Positions 8,391 through 17,180 of a stretch of 64,000 nt of DNA are shown here, one piece after another (the stretch's first letter is position 1; each line of letters opens with the position of its first letter). A model generated the notes under the pieces. The model was given only the letters and a program-made list of their open reading frames with translations. It was not told where the DNA came from and ran no database searches. Location: the NCBI GenBank assembly GCA_910578095.1, contig CAJTOZ010000005.1, positions 55,611-119,610 on the forward strand, written 5' to 3'. A program made the position numbers and the translations under genes. The DNA is from an uncultured Muribaculaceae bacterium (lineage in GTDB: Bacteria > Bacteroidota > Bacteroidia > Bacteroidales > Muribaculaceae).

Positions 8391-10106
8391 ATGGAACTAC
8401 TGGACTGGATTGTAAAAACATTCCGCGAAAATCCCTCTATCCCGCTATTCCTCACTGTCGCACTGGGGTTCTGGATAGGCAAATTCAAGTATAAATCGTT
8501 CTCCCTCGGCACGGTGACCTCTGTGCTTCTTGTGGGAGTGCTCGTAGGTCAGTTGAAAATAGACATACCCGGTCCGGTCAAGTCTGTTTTCTTCCTGATG
8601 TTTCTGTTTGCCATCGGTTTCAGCGTGGGCCCGCAGTTCTTCCGTTCGCTTCGCGGTTCGGGTCTGAAGCAGGTGGTGTTTGCCGTGATCCAATGCGTAT
8701 TTTGCCTGGTGTCGGTTTGGCTGGTGGTTAAGATCTTCGGCTATGGCACAGGCGAGGCCTACGGTCTGTTTGCCGGTGCCAACACCATATCCGCCGTGCT
8801 CGGCGTGGGCACCGACAGCATCAACCGCATGGCTATCTCGGCCGATGCGAAGCAACGTATGATCGACATCATGCCGGTGTGCTATGCTGTAAGCTATATA
8901 TTCGGAACTATCGGGTCGGCCTATATTCTGTCGATGCTCGGTCCGGCCATGCTCGGCGGCCTTAAAAAAGTGCGCGAGCGCACCCGTGAGCTGGAAGCAC
9001 AGATGAACCAAAGCTCCGTCAATTCCGATCCCGCCTACATCGATGCGTTGCGCCCCGTGGTGTTCCGCGCCTACCGCGCCGACAGCGAGTTTTTTGCATC
9101 GCCGCGCAGTGTGGCTGAGATTGAAGCCGAGATGCAGCGCCTCGGCCGGCGTGTGTTTGTCGACCGCTTGCGCATAGACGGCAATATCATAGACGGCGAC
9201 GACATCACATCCGATATGCGTGTGAAACGCGGCGATGAAGTGGTGCTCAGCGGACGCCGTGAGTATGTGGTGGAGGATGAGAGCTGGCTCGGTCCGGAAG
9301 TGGCCGATGCCGCATTGCTCAGCTTCCCCGTGGAGCAGTTGCCGGTGGTAGTGGCCAATAAGGCTATCGATGGCAAAACTGTGGACGACCTCCGCTCGCA
9401 GCCTTTCATGAAGGGCGTTCTTATCGTGGGTATCAAGCGTGCCGGAGTGTCTATCCCGGTGCTTGCCAAGACAAAGTTGCAGCAAGGCGACAATATCACA
9501 GTCAACGGCCTGGCCCGCGAGGTGAATGCAGCGGCTCCGCAGATAGGCTATGTGGATCGTCCCACCACGGTCACAAGCGTTGTGCTGATGGGGCTCGGTA
9601 TAGCCATCGGTGCCCTCATCGGTGCCATAAGCATAAAGATAGGAGGCCTTCCCGTGAGCCTCAGCACCAGCGGCGGCGCGCTCATTTCCGGCCTCGTGTG
9701 CGGCTGGCTGCGCTCTCGCCGTCCCACCATCGGTGCCATTCCCGAGTCGTCGGTATGGCTGATGAATAATCTCGGCCTGAATATGTTCATAGCCGTGATA
9801 GGTATCGTGAGCGGCCCGAGTTTCGTGAGCGGCCTTAAAGATGTCGGCTTCATGATGTTTGTGGCCGGTGTGATCTGCACCACGCTACCTCTGGTGCTCG
9901 GCATCCTTGTTGGCGACAAAGTGTTCCATTTCCATCCGGCTGTCAATCTCGGATGCTGTGCCGGCGCCCGCACCACCACTGCCTCCCTCGGCGCCGTGCA
10001 GGATTCCATCCAGAGCACAATCCCCGCCATGGGCTATACCGTCACCTATGCCATCGGCAACACGATGCTGATACTCATGGGTGTGTTCATCGCTTTCATT
10101 GTGTAG
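8391..10106 (+). CDS. aspT: aspartate:alanine antiporter (AspT/YidE family)
   Basis: 571 aa inner-membrane exchanger of the AAE family. Two homologous membrane domains (about 5-175 and 385-570) flank two RCK_C/TrkA-C-like soluble segments ('VFVDRLRIDGNIIDGDDITSDMRVKRGDEVVLSG' and the segment around 310-370). Typical text includes 'FALGFWIGK'-like start, 'GLFAGANTISAVLGVGTDSINRM' and the matching 'CCAGARTTTASLGAVQDSI'. Start 8391 is chosen over a frame that opens at 8259, since the conserved part begins with MELLDWIV. The next gene, 52 bases downstream, is aspartate 4-decarboxylase; together they import aspartate, release CO2, consume a proton and export alanine, generating proton-motive force. 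Confidence 0.9.
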   Translation: MELLDWIVKTFRENPSIPLFLTVALGFWIGKFKYKSFSLGTVTSVLLVGVLVGQLKIDIPGPVKSVFFLMFLFAIGFSVGPQFFRSLRGSGLKQVVFAVIQCVFCLVSVWLVVKIFGYGTGEAYGLFAGANTISAVLGVGTDSINRMAISADAKQRMIDIMPVCYAVSYIFGTIGSAYILSMLGPAMLGGLKKVRERTRELEAQMNQSSVNSDPAYIDALRPVVFRAYRADSEFFASPRSVAEIEAEMQRLGRRVFVDRLRIDGNIIDGDDITSDMRVKRGDEVVLSGRREYVVEDESWLGPEVADAALLSFPVEQLPVVVANKAIDGKTVDDLRSQPFMKGVLIVGIKRAGVSIPVLAKTKLQQGDNITVNGLAREVNAAAPQIGYVDRPTTVTSVVLMGLGIAIGALIGAISIKIGGLPVSLSTSGGALISGLVCGWLRSRRPTIGAIPESSVWLMNNLGLNMFIAVIGIVSGPSFVSGLKDVGFMMFVAGVICTTLPLVLGILVGDKVFHFHPAVNLGCCAGARTTTASLGAVQDSIQSTIPAMGYTVTYAIGNTMLILMGVFIAFIV

Positions 10107-10158
10107 CGGTCTGCGGCATTCTCTATTTGACAAAACCTAATCCAACTCAATATCTCTC

Positions 10159-11790
10159 ATGAATCCTCTTGATAAAAACTACGAGCACAGCCTTGAAGCG
10201 CTCAGCCCCTTTGAAATTAAAAACGAACTCATAAAACTCGCGCAGGCCGACGCCCGCAAGAGCACGCGGCAGTTTCTGAACGCCGGCCGCGGCAACCCCA
10301 ACTGGATTGCCACCGCGCCGCGCGAGGCGTTCTTCATGCTGGGCCGGTGGGCTCTGGGCGAGTGCCGTCTGGCCATGACCATGAATCCCGGAATCGCAGG
10401 CATCCCCTCGAGCGACGGTATAGGCGAGCGGTTCAAGGCTTTCCTTGATAATAATGCCGATGGCGAAGGCGGCATGCTGCTGCGCCACACATGGCAATAT
10501 CTTACGGAAACACTCGGCGCCGACCCCGATGATCTGGCCCATGAATGGGCCGAGGGCATAATCGGCGACCAATATCCCACGCCCGTGCGCATACTCAAAT
10601 ACACCGAAAAGATAATCCGCCACTATCTGGCTAAGGAAATGGGACGCAATGCTCCCGACGGTGGCGATGCCTACGACCTTTTCGCCACAGAGGGAGGTAC
10701 GGCCGCTATGTGCTATATCTTCGACAGCCTGCAGGCCAACCACCTTCTGAAAAAAGGCGACAGAATAGCCCTCATGACGCCTATCTTCACACCCTACATA
10801 GAAATTCCGGAGCTCGACCGCTATGGATTCGATGTGGTGAACATCAGCGCCAACCAGGTGGATGCCGATGGCTATCACCGCTGGGAGTATACCGACGAGG
10901 CTCTCGACCAGTTGCGCGATCCCTCGGTCAAGCTCGTGTGTCTGGTGAATCCGTCCAATCCGCCGAGCTACCGTCTCAGCGACCATGATATGGAGCGCAT
11001 AGTCGACATAGTGCGCACGGACAATCCCGACCTCATGGTGGTGACCGACGATGTGTATGGCACATTTGCCCGCAACTTCGAATCGCTCATGTATTCGCTG
11101 CCCTACAACACGCTGTGCGTCTACTCCTTCTCCAAGTATTTCGGTGCTACCGGGTGGCGTCTGGCCGTAGTGGCGCTGGCGCGGAACAATGTGTTCGACA
11201 GCCTCATCTCGCGGCTCCCGGCCGCGGAGAAAGCCGATCTGGAGAAGCGCTACTCGTCGCTGACAACCGATGTGGCCGGCCTGCGCTTCATCGACCGCAT
11301 GGTGGCCGACAGCCGTAGCGTGGCGCTCAACCACACGGCCGGTCTGTCCACCCCGCAGCAGATACAGATGGGACTTTTCGCCGCCATGTGCCTGCTTGAC
11401 AAGGACGACGCCTATAAGCAGCAGATGCAGTCGCTTGTGCGCGGGCGTCTGGAGGCCCTGTGGCGCACCACCGGGTTTACCCTGCTTCCTGATCCTCTGC
11501 GCGTGGGCTACTATTCCGAGATAGATATCATGGTATGGGCCAAGAAATTCTACGGCGATGATTTTGCGGAATGGCTTGCCAAGGAACACGAGCCGCTGGA
11601 CTTTGTGATGCGTCTGGCCACCGACACTTCTGTAGTGCTGCTCAACGGAAGCGGGTTTGATGGCCCTGAGTGGTCGATACGTGCTTCGTTGGCCAATCTT
11701 AACGAGGCAGACTATTTGAAAATAGGAACAGCTATCCGCCATATCCTCGACGGCTACTACAACGAATATAAGAAGACACCGCGGGCATAA
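10159..11790 (+). CDS. asdA: aspartate 4-decarboxylase / aspartate aminotransferase
   Basis: 543 aa PLP enzyme of fold type I, cytoplasmic, converting L-aspartate to L-alanine and CO2 with a side transaminase activity. Seen: N-terminal family-specific 'NPLDKNYEHSLEALSPFEIKNELI', 'LNAGRGNPNW', 'VNPSNPPSYRLSD', 'VVTDDVYGTF' (Asp that contacts the PLP ring nitrogen) and Lys326 in 'SFSKYFGATGWRLA', the Schiff-base lysine. The length matches the dodecameric decarboxylases (about 530-545 aa), longer than ordinary aspartate aminotransferases. It lies downstream of aspT without an intervening terminator and is followed by a strong one. Confidence 0.94.
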   Translation: MNPLDKNYEHSLEALSPFEIKNELIKLAQADARKSTRQFLNAGRGNPNWIATAPREAFFMLGRWALGECRLAMTMNPGIAGIPSSDGIGERFKAFLDNNADGEGGMLLRHTWQYLTETLGADPDDLAHEWAEGIIGDQYPTPVRILKYTEKIIRHYLAKEMGRNAPDGGDAYDLFATEGGTAAMCYIFDSLQANHLLKKGDRIALMTPIFTPYIEIPELDRYGFDVVNISANQVDADGYHRWEYTDEALDQLRDPSVKLVCLVNPSNPPSYRLSDHDMERIVDIVRTDNPDLMVVTDDVYGTFARNFESLMYSLPYNTLCVYSFSKYFGATGWRLAVVALARNNVFDSLISRLPAAEKADLEKRYSSLTTDVAGLRFIDRMVADSRSVALNHTAGLSTPQQIQMGLFAAMCLLDKDDAYKQQMQSLVRGRLEALWRTTGFTLLPDPLRVGYYSEIDIMVWAKKFYGDDFAEWLAKEHEPLDFVMRLATDTSVVLLNGSGFDGPEWSIRASLANLNEADYLKIGTAIRHILDGYYNEYKKTPRA

Positions 11791-11815
11791 CCGGGAGAAA
11801 AACGTTCACACTTAC

Positions 11816-11861
11816 GGGAGGCCGTATCGTAAACAGATTGCGATGCGGCCTCCTGCTTTTG
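11816..11861 (+). terminator. Rho-independent terminator of aspT-asdA
   Basis: 13-bp stem GGAGGCCGTATCG / CGATGCGGCCTCC (one G-U) with a TAAACAGATTG loop region, followed by TGCTTTTG. It lies 25 bases after the asdA stop. Confidence 0.88.
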
Positions 11862-11939
11862 TTCGGAAGAACGTGGAGGAGGGTGTGTTTTATTAGTATT
11901 TTTTAACTTATGTGAGAACTTTTTTTGTTAAGTATTTTA

Positions 11940-11947
11940 TAATTTTG
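11940..11947 (+). promoter_or_regulatory. -7 element (TAATTTTG) upstream of the LruC-domain lipoprotein gene
   Basis: Matches TAnnTTTG, 71 bases before the chosen ATG. No good -33 TTTG at 19-21 bp; the nearest TTTG is only 12 bp upstream, so this is a weaker call. Confidence 0.5.
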
Positions 11948-12018
11948 CACCGCTTTTTCGCGCGCGTGTGAATGCGCGGGTTTTTACCAGAGTGCAAATT
12001 CTTAGTTATAAAAGATAC

Positions 12019-14244
12019 ATGAGAAGACACATCTTATTTCCGTTGGTCGGCAGTTTGATGGTAGGTGCGTTGTCGGCGTGTACGCAGATAGCTCCCGAGC
12101 TGCCCTCATCAGAGTATTACACCCGTGAGTGGGTAAAGGAATTCGGAACCGTAGATCCGGCGCAGGACTGGAATAATGCCGTGCAGGGCAGTGTGGATGT
12201 AAGCGTGGCCGCGCCTTCCACAGTGCGTGTGATTGCCAATATCGGAGGGAAAAAATACCTGTTGGCGCGTTATGCCGATGTGCAGGGCACACGCAAGCTC
12301 ACATTCGACATTCCGCGTGGCGTGGACAGTGTGCTGGTGGTCTCCGGCGTGCGTGCGGAGCGTGCGCCGCTCGGAGCGTTGGTCGATCTCGGCGCGCAGG
12401 CGCCATCCTCTCCGTCTATCACATCGGAGGTGTGCAAAAACAGGTCCGACTGGATGGTGGTGCCGATGCTCAACGCCACCATTTTCCGCCGCAAGATGCC
12501 TGAAGGCAGCTACAATGCCGATCGCGATGGCGTGAATGTGGATTTTGCTCTGCGCTTCAAGCAAAACGACATCATAATACGTCCGTTGTTCTGGCATACG
12601 AAAAACACCTTGGAATTCGGCCTTTTCTATGTGGACGATGCCACCGGCGAACCGGTGCGTTTCCCGCTTTACAATATGGAGAAGAACACGAAAGACAAGA
12701 ACCCCGACGATCTTACATTGTGCTGGGCTCCTACGGAGACACGCAGTGTGGTGGTGAAGGACTTCCTGAATGACGACACGTTTATGGAATGTCTGGCCAA
12801 CCATGGCGTGCACCCCGTCACCCGTAAATATTTCGAGGGAAGCTACGATTTTGTGGACATAAAATCGCTCGACAACTTTGTGCTCGCCACATCCAGTATC
12901 GACGATCGCAACATGACGCAGGCCTGCCGCGAGTATCTCGATAAGATAGGAATCAAGAACGACCTCTCGATGGACCCCGACCACCGTTTCCACTATGTGT
13001 ACCGCTGGCGCACCGTGGGAGAGACCTTTAAGATGCCCAACGGCAGCGAGGTGAACGACCCGGCTGTGTTTGTGGGCAAGAAAACGACTCCGGCAAAGGA
13101 TATGGAGATAACCTACACCATCTACAACTTTGATTATGAAAAAGCCAAAGGTTGGAGTGGTGCCAGCAATATGATAGACGGTGTGGCCATGGACGATGAA
13201 AACTACCCGGCGCTTATCAGCAAGGGCATCAAGGTGCATATCGACGATATCTCGCGCTCCTATGGCGGCTATATAAAACTGGGCGAAAAATACATGTATT
13301 CTCTCAGCCGATTCAACGAAATGAACCGGTGGTTCCCCCGAGAGGGAGCGCAGCGCACCGAGAAATTCTATGACTCTACGCTGGATGGAAATATAATGAG
13401 ATACAAGACGTCGGATTTCGTTCTTGACAAAACGAAGCAAGCCTACCGTGCCGTGACATGGGTCGGAACAAAATACTCATGGCGCTATATGGCGTTCGAG
13501 GACGGCGATATCCCGTCGCAGACCTACAACTCTGGTTCGTGCGACTTCGACATGCAGGATTTTGTGTTTCTTGTGGAACCGGCCGACGTGGATGTGGACG
13601 TGCCTGAAGAGGAGGAAGCACAACCCATCAAATGGCTTGTGGCCTGCGAGGACCTTGGTGCGAAAGACGATTTTGATTTCAATGATGTCGTGTTTGAGGT
13701 CGAGCATGTGGCCGGTGAGAAAAAAGCCAAGATCACACCTCTGGCAGCCGGTGGCACCCTTCGCGTGTATCTTATGCGCAATGGTGAGTATGCCCACCCC
13801 GATGGCAAGATAGAATGGCATGAGCTCTTCGGAGAATATGGCCAGACACCGATGATCAACACCACAGGGATAACGCACCGTGCCGAGCCGTTCTATATCG
13901 ACGTTGAAGAAAATTTCACGCTGCAATCGTCGGTAGAGGGCGAAGACGGAGATATCCATGAGAATTACCGTTGCAACATGGGTGGCTTCCACCTGCAGGT
14001 GGAGCGTGAGGACGGAACAGTCGACCGCATAGAGGCCCCCGGACGGGGCGATGCTCCGCAGATGATTCTGATTTTCCAGAAGAGCGGACAGCCCTGGTGC
14101 TGGCCCATAGAGCGCCACCACATCACATTTGCCTATCCCGATTTCGAGACATGGATGAATTCCGGCAACTACGACATCGACACCTCCGAAGGAGGCTCCA
14201 ACTGGTTCGACAACGCCCATCCCGACCACGTAGTGCGCCGCTGA
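12019..14244 (+). CDS. large lipoprotein with C-terminal LruC-type domain
   Basis: 741 aa predicted surface or outer-membrane lipoprotein. Signal peptide with lipobox GALSAC (Cys21); the start at 12019 rather than 11968 is chosen because it places the basic MRRH directly before the hydrophobic stretch. The middle has no family I recognise. At about residues 540-565 the text 'ACEDLGAKDDFDFNDVVFEVEH' is the acidic signature of LruC-domain proteins (related to DUF4842), rich in Asp and likely Ca2+-binding. Acidic linker 'VDVDVPEEEEA' precedes it. Function unknown; related Bacteroidetes proteins are secreted or surface-bound. It stands alone between two terminators. Confidence 0.8.
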   Translation: MRRHILFPLVGSLMVGALSACTQIAPELPSSEYYTREWVKEFGTVDPAQDWNNAVQGSVDVSVAAPSTVRVIANIGGKKYLLARYADVQGTRKLTFDIPRGVDSVLVVSGVRAERAPLGALVDLGAQAPSSPSITSEVCKNRSDWMVVPMLNATIFRRKMPEGSYNADRDGVNVDFALRFKQNDIIIRPLFWHTKNTLEFGLFYVDDATGEPVRFPLYNMEKNTKDKNPDDLTLCWAPTETRSVVVKDFLNDDTFMECLANHGVHPVTRKYFEGSYDFVDIKSLDNFVLATSSIDDRNMTQACREYLDKIGIKNDLSMDPDHRFHYVYRWRTVGETFKMPNGSEVNDPAVFVGKKTTPAKDMEITYTIYNFDYEKAKGWSGASNMIDGVAMDDENYPALISKGIKVHIDDISRSYGGYIKLGEKYMYSLSRFNEMNRWFPREGAQRTEKFYDSTLDGNIMRYKTSDFVLDKTKQAYRAVTWVGTKYSWRYMAFEDGDIPSQTYNSGSCDFDMQDFVFLVEPADVDVDVPEEEEAQPIKWLVACEDLGAKDDFDFNDVVFEVEHVAGEKKAKITPLAAGGTLRVYLMRNGEYAHPDGKIEWHELFGEYGQTPMINTTGITHRAEPFYIDVEENFTLQSSVEGEDGDIHENYRCNMGGFHLQVEREDGTVDRIEAPGRGDAPQMILIFQKSGQPWCWPIERHHITFAYPDFETWMNSGNYDIDTSEGGSNWFDNAHPDHVVRR

Positions 14245-14263
14245 CAATCATAAAGCAAAGAAT

Positions 14264-14294
14264 AACGCCCCGCCCATCCGTGCGGGGCGTTTTG
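14264..14294 (+). terminator. Rho-independent terminator
   Basis: ACGCCCCGC / GCGGGGCGT stem with an 8-base loop, followed by TTT, 20 bases after the LruC-protein stop codon. Confidence 0.9.
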
Positions 14295-14311
14295 TTGAGC
14301 TAAAGCGGTTA

Positions 14312-14472
14312 AGCGGCATAGCCGCGCAGCGAATAATAGCCACATGCAAGCGGCCATAGGCCGCGCAGCTTGTGGTTGCCCGCCCCCCCCCCCCGCCGGT
14401 AATGTCCCGGAAAATCCGCCTGGCCCGGTCCACCAGCTTGCCGTTGCCGGATTTAGGGCCGCGTAGCGGTCC
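14312..14472. repeat. cluster of GC-rich palindromes with a C12 tract
   Basis: Two near-identical palindromic units, AGCGGCATAGCCGCGCAGC (14312-14330) and its longer version with GCGGCCATAGGCCGC (14349-14369), then a run of twelve C (14383-14394), then a third near-palindrome GGGCCGCGTAGCGGTCC (14456-14472). No credible gene covers this stretch. They resemble REP-like dispersed palindromes. Confidence 0.7.
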
Positions 14473-14514
14473 AACAATTGGGAATGTTCAGAATCTAAAG
14501 AGTTGTACACCAAT

Positions 14515-14638
14515 AATGTAGGGATGCACCCCGGTGCATCCTACCGCCAAGTGTACACATCCTACCGCCAAGATGTACATCCTCCCGCCATATGTGCATT
14601 TTGCAGGGATAGGATGCACCGGAGTGCATCCCTACATT
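14515..14638. repeat. 124-bp composite inverted-repeat element with three tandem units
   Basis: Bounded by a perfect 15-bp inverted repeat (AATGTAGGGATGCAC at 14515-14529, complement at 14624-14638). Each end also forms a local hairpin GGATGCAC-N4-GTGCATCC. Between them are three tandem degenerate units of 21, 20 and 19 bp starting at 14540, 14561 and 14581 (consensus CCTaCCGCCAagtGTaCAT). No coding potential. The outer motif AATGTAGGGA recurs in the element at 59946-60023. Confidence 0.8.
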
Positions 14639-14684
14639 GCTGATTAGCACCTTTTTATGAACTGCAGTTTAGCTGAGGACCTAT

Positions 14685-17180
14685 CTATGCAGGGTCCACA
14701 TCGTAATGTATTATGGCTCCGCGCAGGGCTCCCGCAGCGTTGAGCTCGGCATGAAGCTCACGCAATATTTCTTTTACGCGCGGCATTGAGGCCTCTACCT
14801 CGATGCGCAGCATCACGCGGCGGATGTAGAGGTTCTGCACACGTGCTACTCCGGGCGGTTCCGGCCCTGCCACGCGTGTGCCGAAAAGTGAGCGCAGGCG
14901 GTCGGCGTACATGCGTGCCTGGCCATCCAGCACATGCTCGTCGCGGTGGCGGAGCACTATATAGATCATTCGTGTGAATGGCGGATAGCGGTAGGCACGG
15001 CGTTCCTCGATCTCGCGGTCGAAGAAGCCCGCATAGTCGTGGGCGCGCACGAAGCCTATTACGGGATGGTCGGGCGTATATGTCTGTACCACCACGCGCC
15101 CCGGCTTGCCCCTGCGGCCGGCGCGGCCGGCCACCTGCTCCAGCATGTTGAAGGCCCGTTCGGCCGAGCGATAGTCGGGATAGTATATCACATTGTCGGC
15201 GTTGACCACCGCCACCATGCCCACATCGCCGAAGTCAAGACCTTTGGTGACCATCTGTGTGCCCACGAGTATATCGGCTTTGTGCTGCGAGAATGTGTCG
15301 ATGATGCGGTCGTAGCTGTCGCGTGCGCGGGTTGTGTCGAGGTCCATGCGCAGGGTGCGGGCTTCGGCAAACTCGGTGGCTATTGCATCCTCCACGCGCT
15401 CGGTGCCGAATCCCGACACTATGACGGATGGCTCGCCGCATTGCGGGCATTTGCGCGGCATGGGGTAGACGGCTCCGCAGTAGTGGCACATGAGGGAGTC
15501 GATGCGCCGGTGGTAGGTGAGGGCCACGTCGCAGTGCTCGCACCGCGGCACGTAGCTGCATAGCCGGCACACGGCCCGTGGCGAGTAGCCGCGGCGGTTG
15601 TGGAAAAATATCACCTGACGCCCTTCGGAGAGGGTGCGGCGTGCCAGGCCTATGGTGGTGTGTGCGAGCGCGCCGTCCACAGCTTTGCGCTCATGCTCGC
15701 GCCGCATATCTACGATGTCGATGGCGGGCAGTTCCACGTCGGTGTAGCGGGTAGTGAGCTCCACAAGGCCGTATTTGCCGCTGCGTGCGGCCTTCCAATA
15801 TGTCTCCACCGACGGAGTGGCGCTGCCGAGCAATGTCTTGGCGCCGTGCATGTGGGCCAGCATTATGGCGGCATCGCGGCCGTTGTAGCGTGGCGCGGGA
15901 TCAAACTGTTTGTAGCTGGGTTCGTGCTCTTCGTCGACTATGACGAGGCCAAGCGATGCGAACGGCAGAAAAATAGCCGACCGTGCGCCTATCACGACAC
16001 ACGGCTCGGATGTGTGGAGCAGCCGGCGCCAGATGTCCACGCGCTCGTTGTCGGAAAATTTGGAGTGGTAAATGACCACCCTCTGCCCGAACACTCTCTG
16101 CAGGCGGCGTGTGAGCTGCGTGGTGAGCGCTATTTCCGGAACGAGCATGAGGGCCTGGCGCCCGAGACGCAGAACTTCGTCGATGAGGTGGATGTAGATT
16201 TCGGTCTTGCCGCTGGATGTGACGCCGTGGAGCAGTACCACGCCATGGTCGCGCATCTGCGAGCGCACGCCTGTCAGAGCTTCGTTCTGAGCTTCGCTGA
16301 GAGTGGGGAGCGGTGCCTGCGGGCATGATGTGTCGAGACTGTAGCGCCCGGTTTCCCGCACTTCCACGCGGGCGAGGCCCTTTGCCACGAGCTGCTGCAC
16401 GGCAGTCCATGTGCCCTGCGAACGTTCAAGGAGCGCCGACCGCTCCACATCGGCGAGAGGCTCGCCGGAGCGGTTGAAGCGGCTCATCTCCAAAAGGGTC
16501 ATCAGCATCCGTTCCTGGGCCTTGCTGCGACGCAGCAGAGCGAAAGCCGAGGCAAGCGCGCCGGCATCGCCGCGTGGCAGTGTGGGCGACACAAAGCTCT
16601 GCTTGACGGCACGATAGCGCTCCACGAGGCGCTCGCTCACAATGAGCACGCCGCGTTCCACGAGTTGTGCCACCGCGCTTTCGACGTTGCGTCCGGTGGC
16701 CTTGCGGATGTCGCGCGACGACATCTTGCCCTTGTCTTTCAGCAATGCCGCGATTTCAGCCTCGGCTCCGGTGAGTGCCGAGAGAATGTCCGGAGCTATG
16801 TCCGGGGCGAGCTCCACTGCGGTCTCGCTTTCCACCTTGAGGCCTGCCGGCAGAGCCGCTTTCATTACGTCGCCTATGCCGCACAGATAGTAGTCGGCCA
16901 TCCAATGCCAGAACTCTACCTGCGGACGCCGCAGGATGGGGTAGGGATCGAGCACTGCCGATATTTCCTTTACGTCGGGCGTGGCGGGACGCTGGTGGTG
17001 GATGAGCTCCACTATGCCGGTGTAGAGATGGCGTGCGCCGAATGGCACCAGCACCCGGCTACCGCGCTGCAGCCCTGCGGCCATGGCCGGCGGCACTGCG
17101 TAGGTGAACGCGGCGTTGAGCGGCACCGGCACAATCACATCGGCATAGGTCGGGCCTGCGGTTTTTTCATTCCCGCTCAT
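14685..17180 (-). CDS. priA: primosomal protein N' (replication restart helicase PriA)
   Basis: 831 aa superfamily-2 DNA helicase that reloads the replisome at stalled forks. Domain order: N-terminal 3'-DNA-binding domain (about 12-115, 'ADVIVPVPLNAAFTYAVPPAM'), winged helix, helicase lobe 1 with Walker A GVTSSGKTE (Lys325) and DEEH at 416-419, a zinc-binding insertion with paired CxxC motifs from Cys538 ('CRLCSYVPRCEHCDVALTYH', 'CHYCG', 'CPQCG'), then lobe 2 ('DILVGTQMVTKGLDF', 'QVAGRAGR'). The ATG at 17180 is preferred to the longer frame from 17216. It overlaps the end of the upstream DUF2130 gene by 14 bases. Confidence 0.95.
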   Translation of the reverse strand: MSGNEKTAGPTYADVIVPVPLNAAFTYAVPPAMAAGLQRGSRVLVPFGARHLYTGIVELIHHQRPATPDVKEISAVLDPYPILRRPQVEFWHWMADYYLCGIGDVMKAALPAGLKVESETAVELAPDIAPDILSALTGAEAEIAALLKDKGKMSSRDIRKATGRNVESAVAQLVERGVLIVSERLVERYRAVKQSFVSPTLPRGDAGALASAFALLRRSKAQERMLMTLLEMSRFNRSGEPLADVERSALLERSQGTWTAVQQLVAKGLARVEVRETGRYSLDTSCPQAPLPTLSEAQNEALTGVRSQMRDHGVVLLHGVTSSGKTEIYIHLIDEVLRLGRQALMLVPEIALTTQLTRRLQRVFGQRVVIYHSKFSDNERVDIWRRLLHTSEPCVVIGARSAIFLPFASLGLVIVDEEHEPSYKQFDPAPRYNGRDAAIMLAHMHGAKTLLGSATPSVETYWKAARSGKYGLVELTTRYTDVELPAIDIVDMRREHERKAVDGALAHTTIGLARRTLSEGRQVIFFHNRRGYSPRAVCRLCSYVPRCEHCDVALTYHRRIDSLMCHYCGAVYPMPRKCPQCGEPSVIVSGFGTERVEDAIATEFAEARTLRMDLDTTRARDSYDRIIDTFSQHKADILVGTQMVTKGLDFGDVGMVAVVNADNVIYYPDYRSAERAFNMLEQVAGRAGRRGKPGRVVVQTYTPDHPVIGFVRAHDYAGFFDREIEERRAYRYPPFTRMIYIVLRHRDEHVLDGQARMYADRLRSLFGTRVAGPEPPGVARVQNLYIRRVMLRIEVEASMPRVKEILRELHAELNAAGALRGAIIHYDVDPA

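Noticed and set aside
10147..11742. 531-aa minus-strand frame across asdA
   Set aside because: Antisense of a clearly identified PLP enzyme; no recognisable domain and no upstream signals.
14540..14599. Short CRISPR-like array
   Set aside because: Three tandem degenerate units without unique spacers and no cas genes; they are direct tandem repeats inside an inverted-repeat element.
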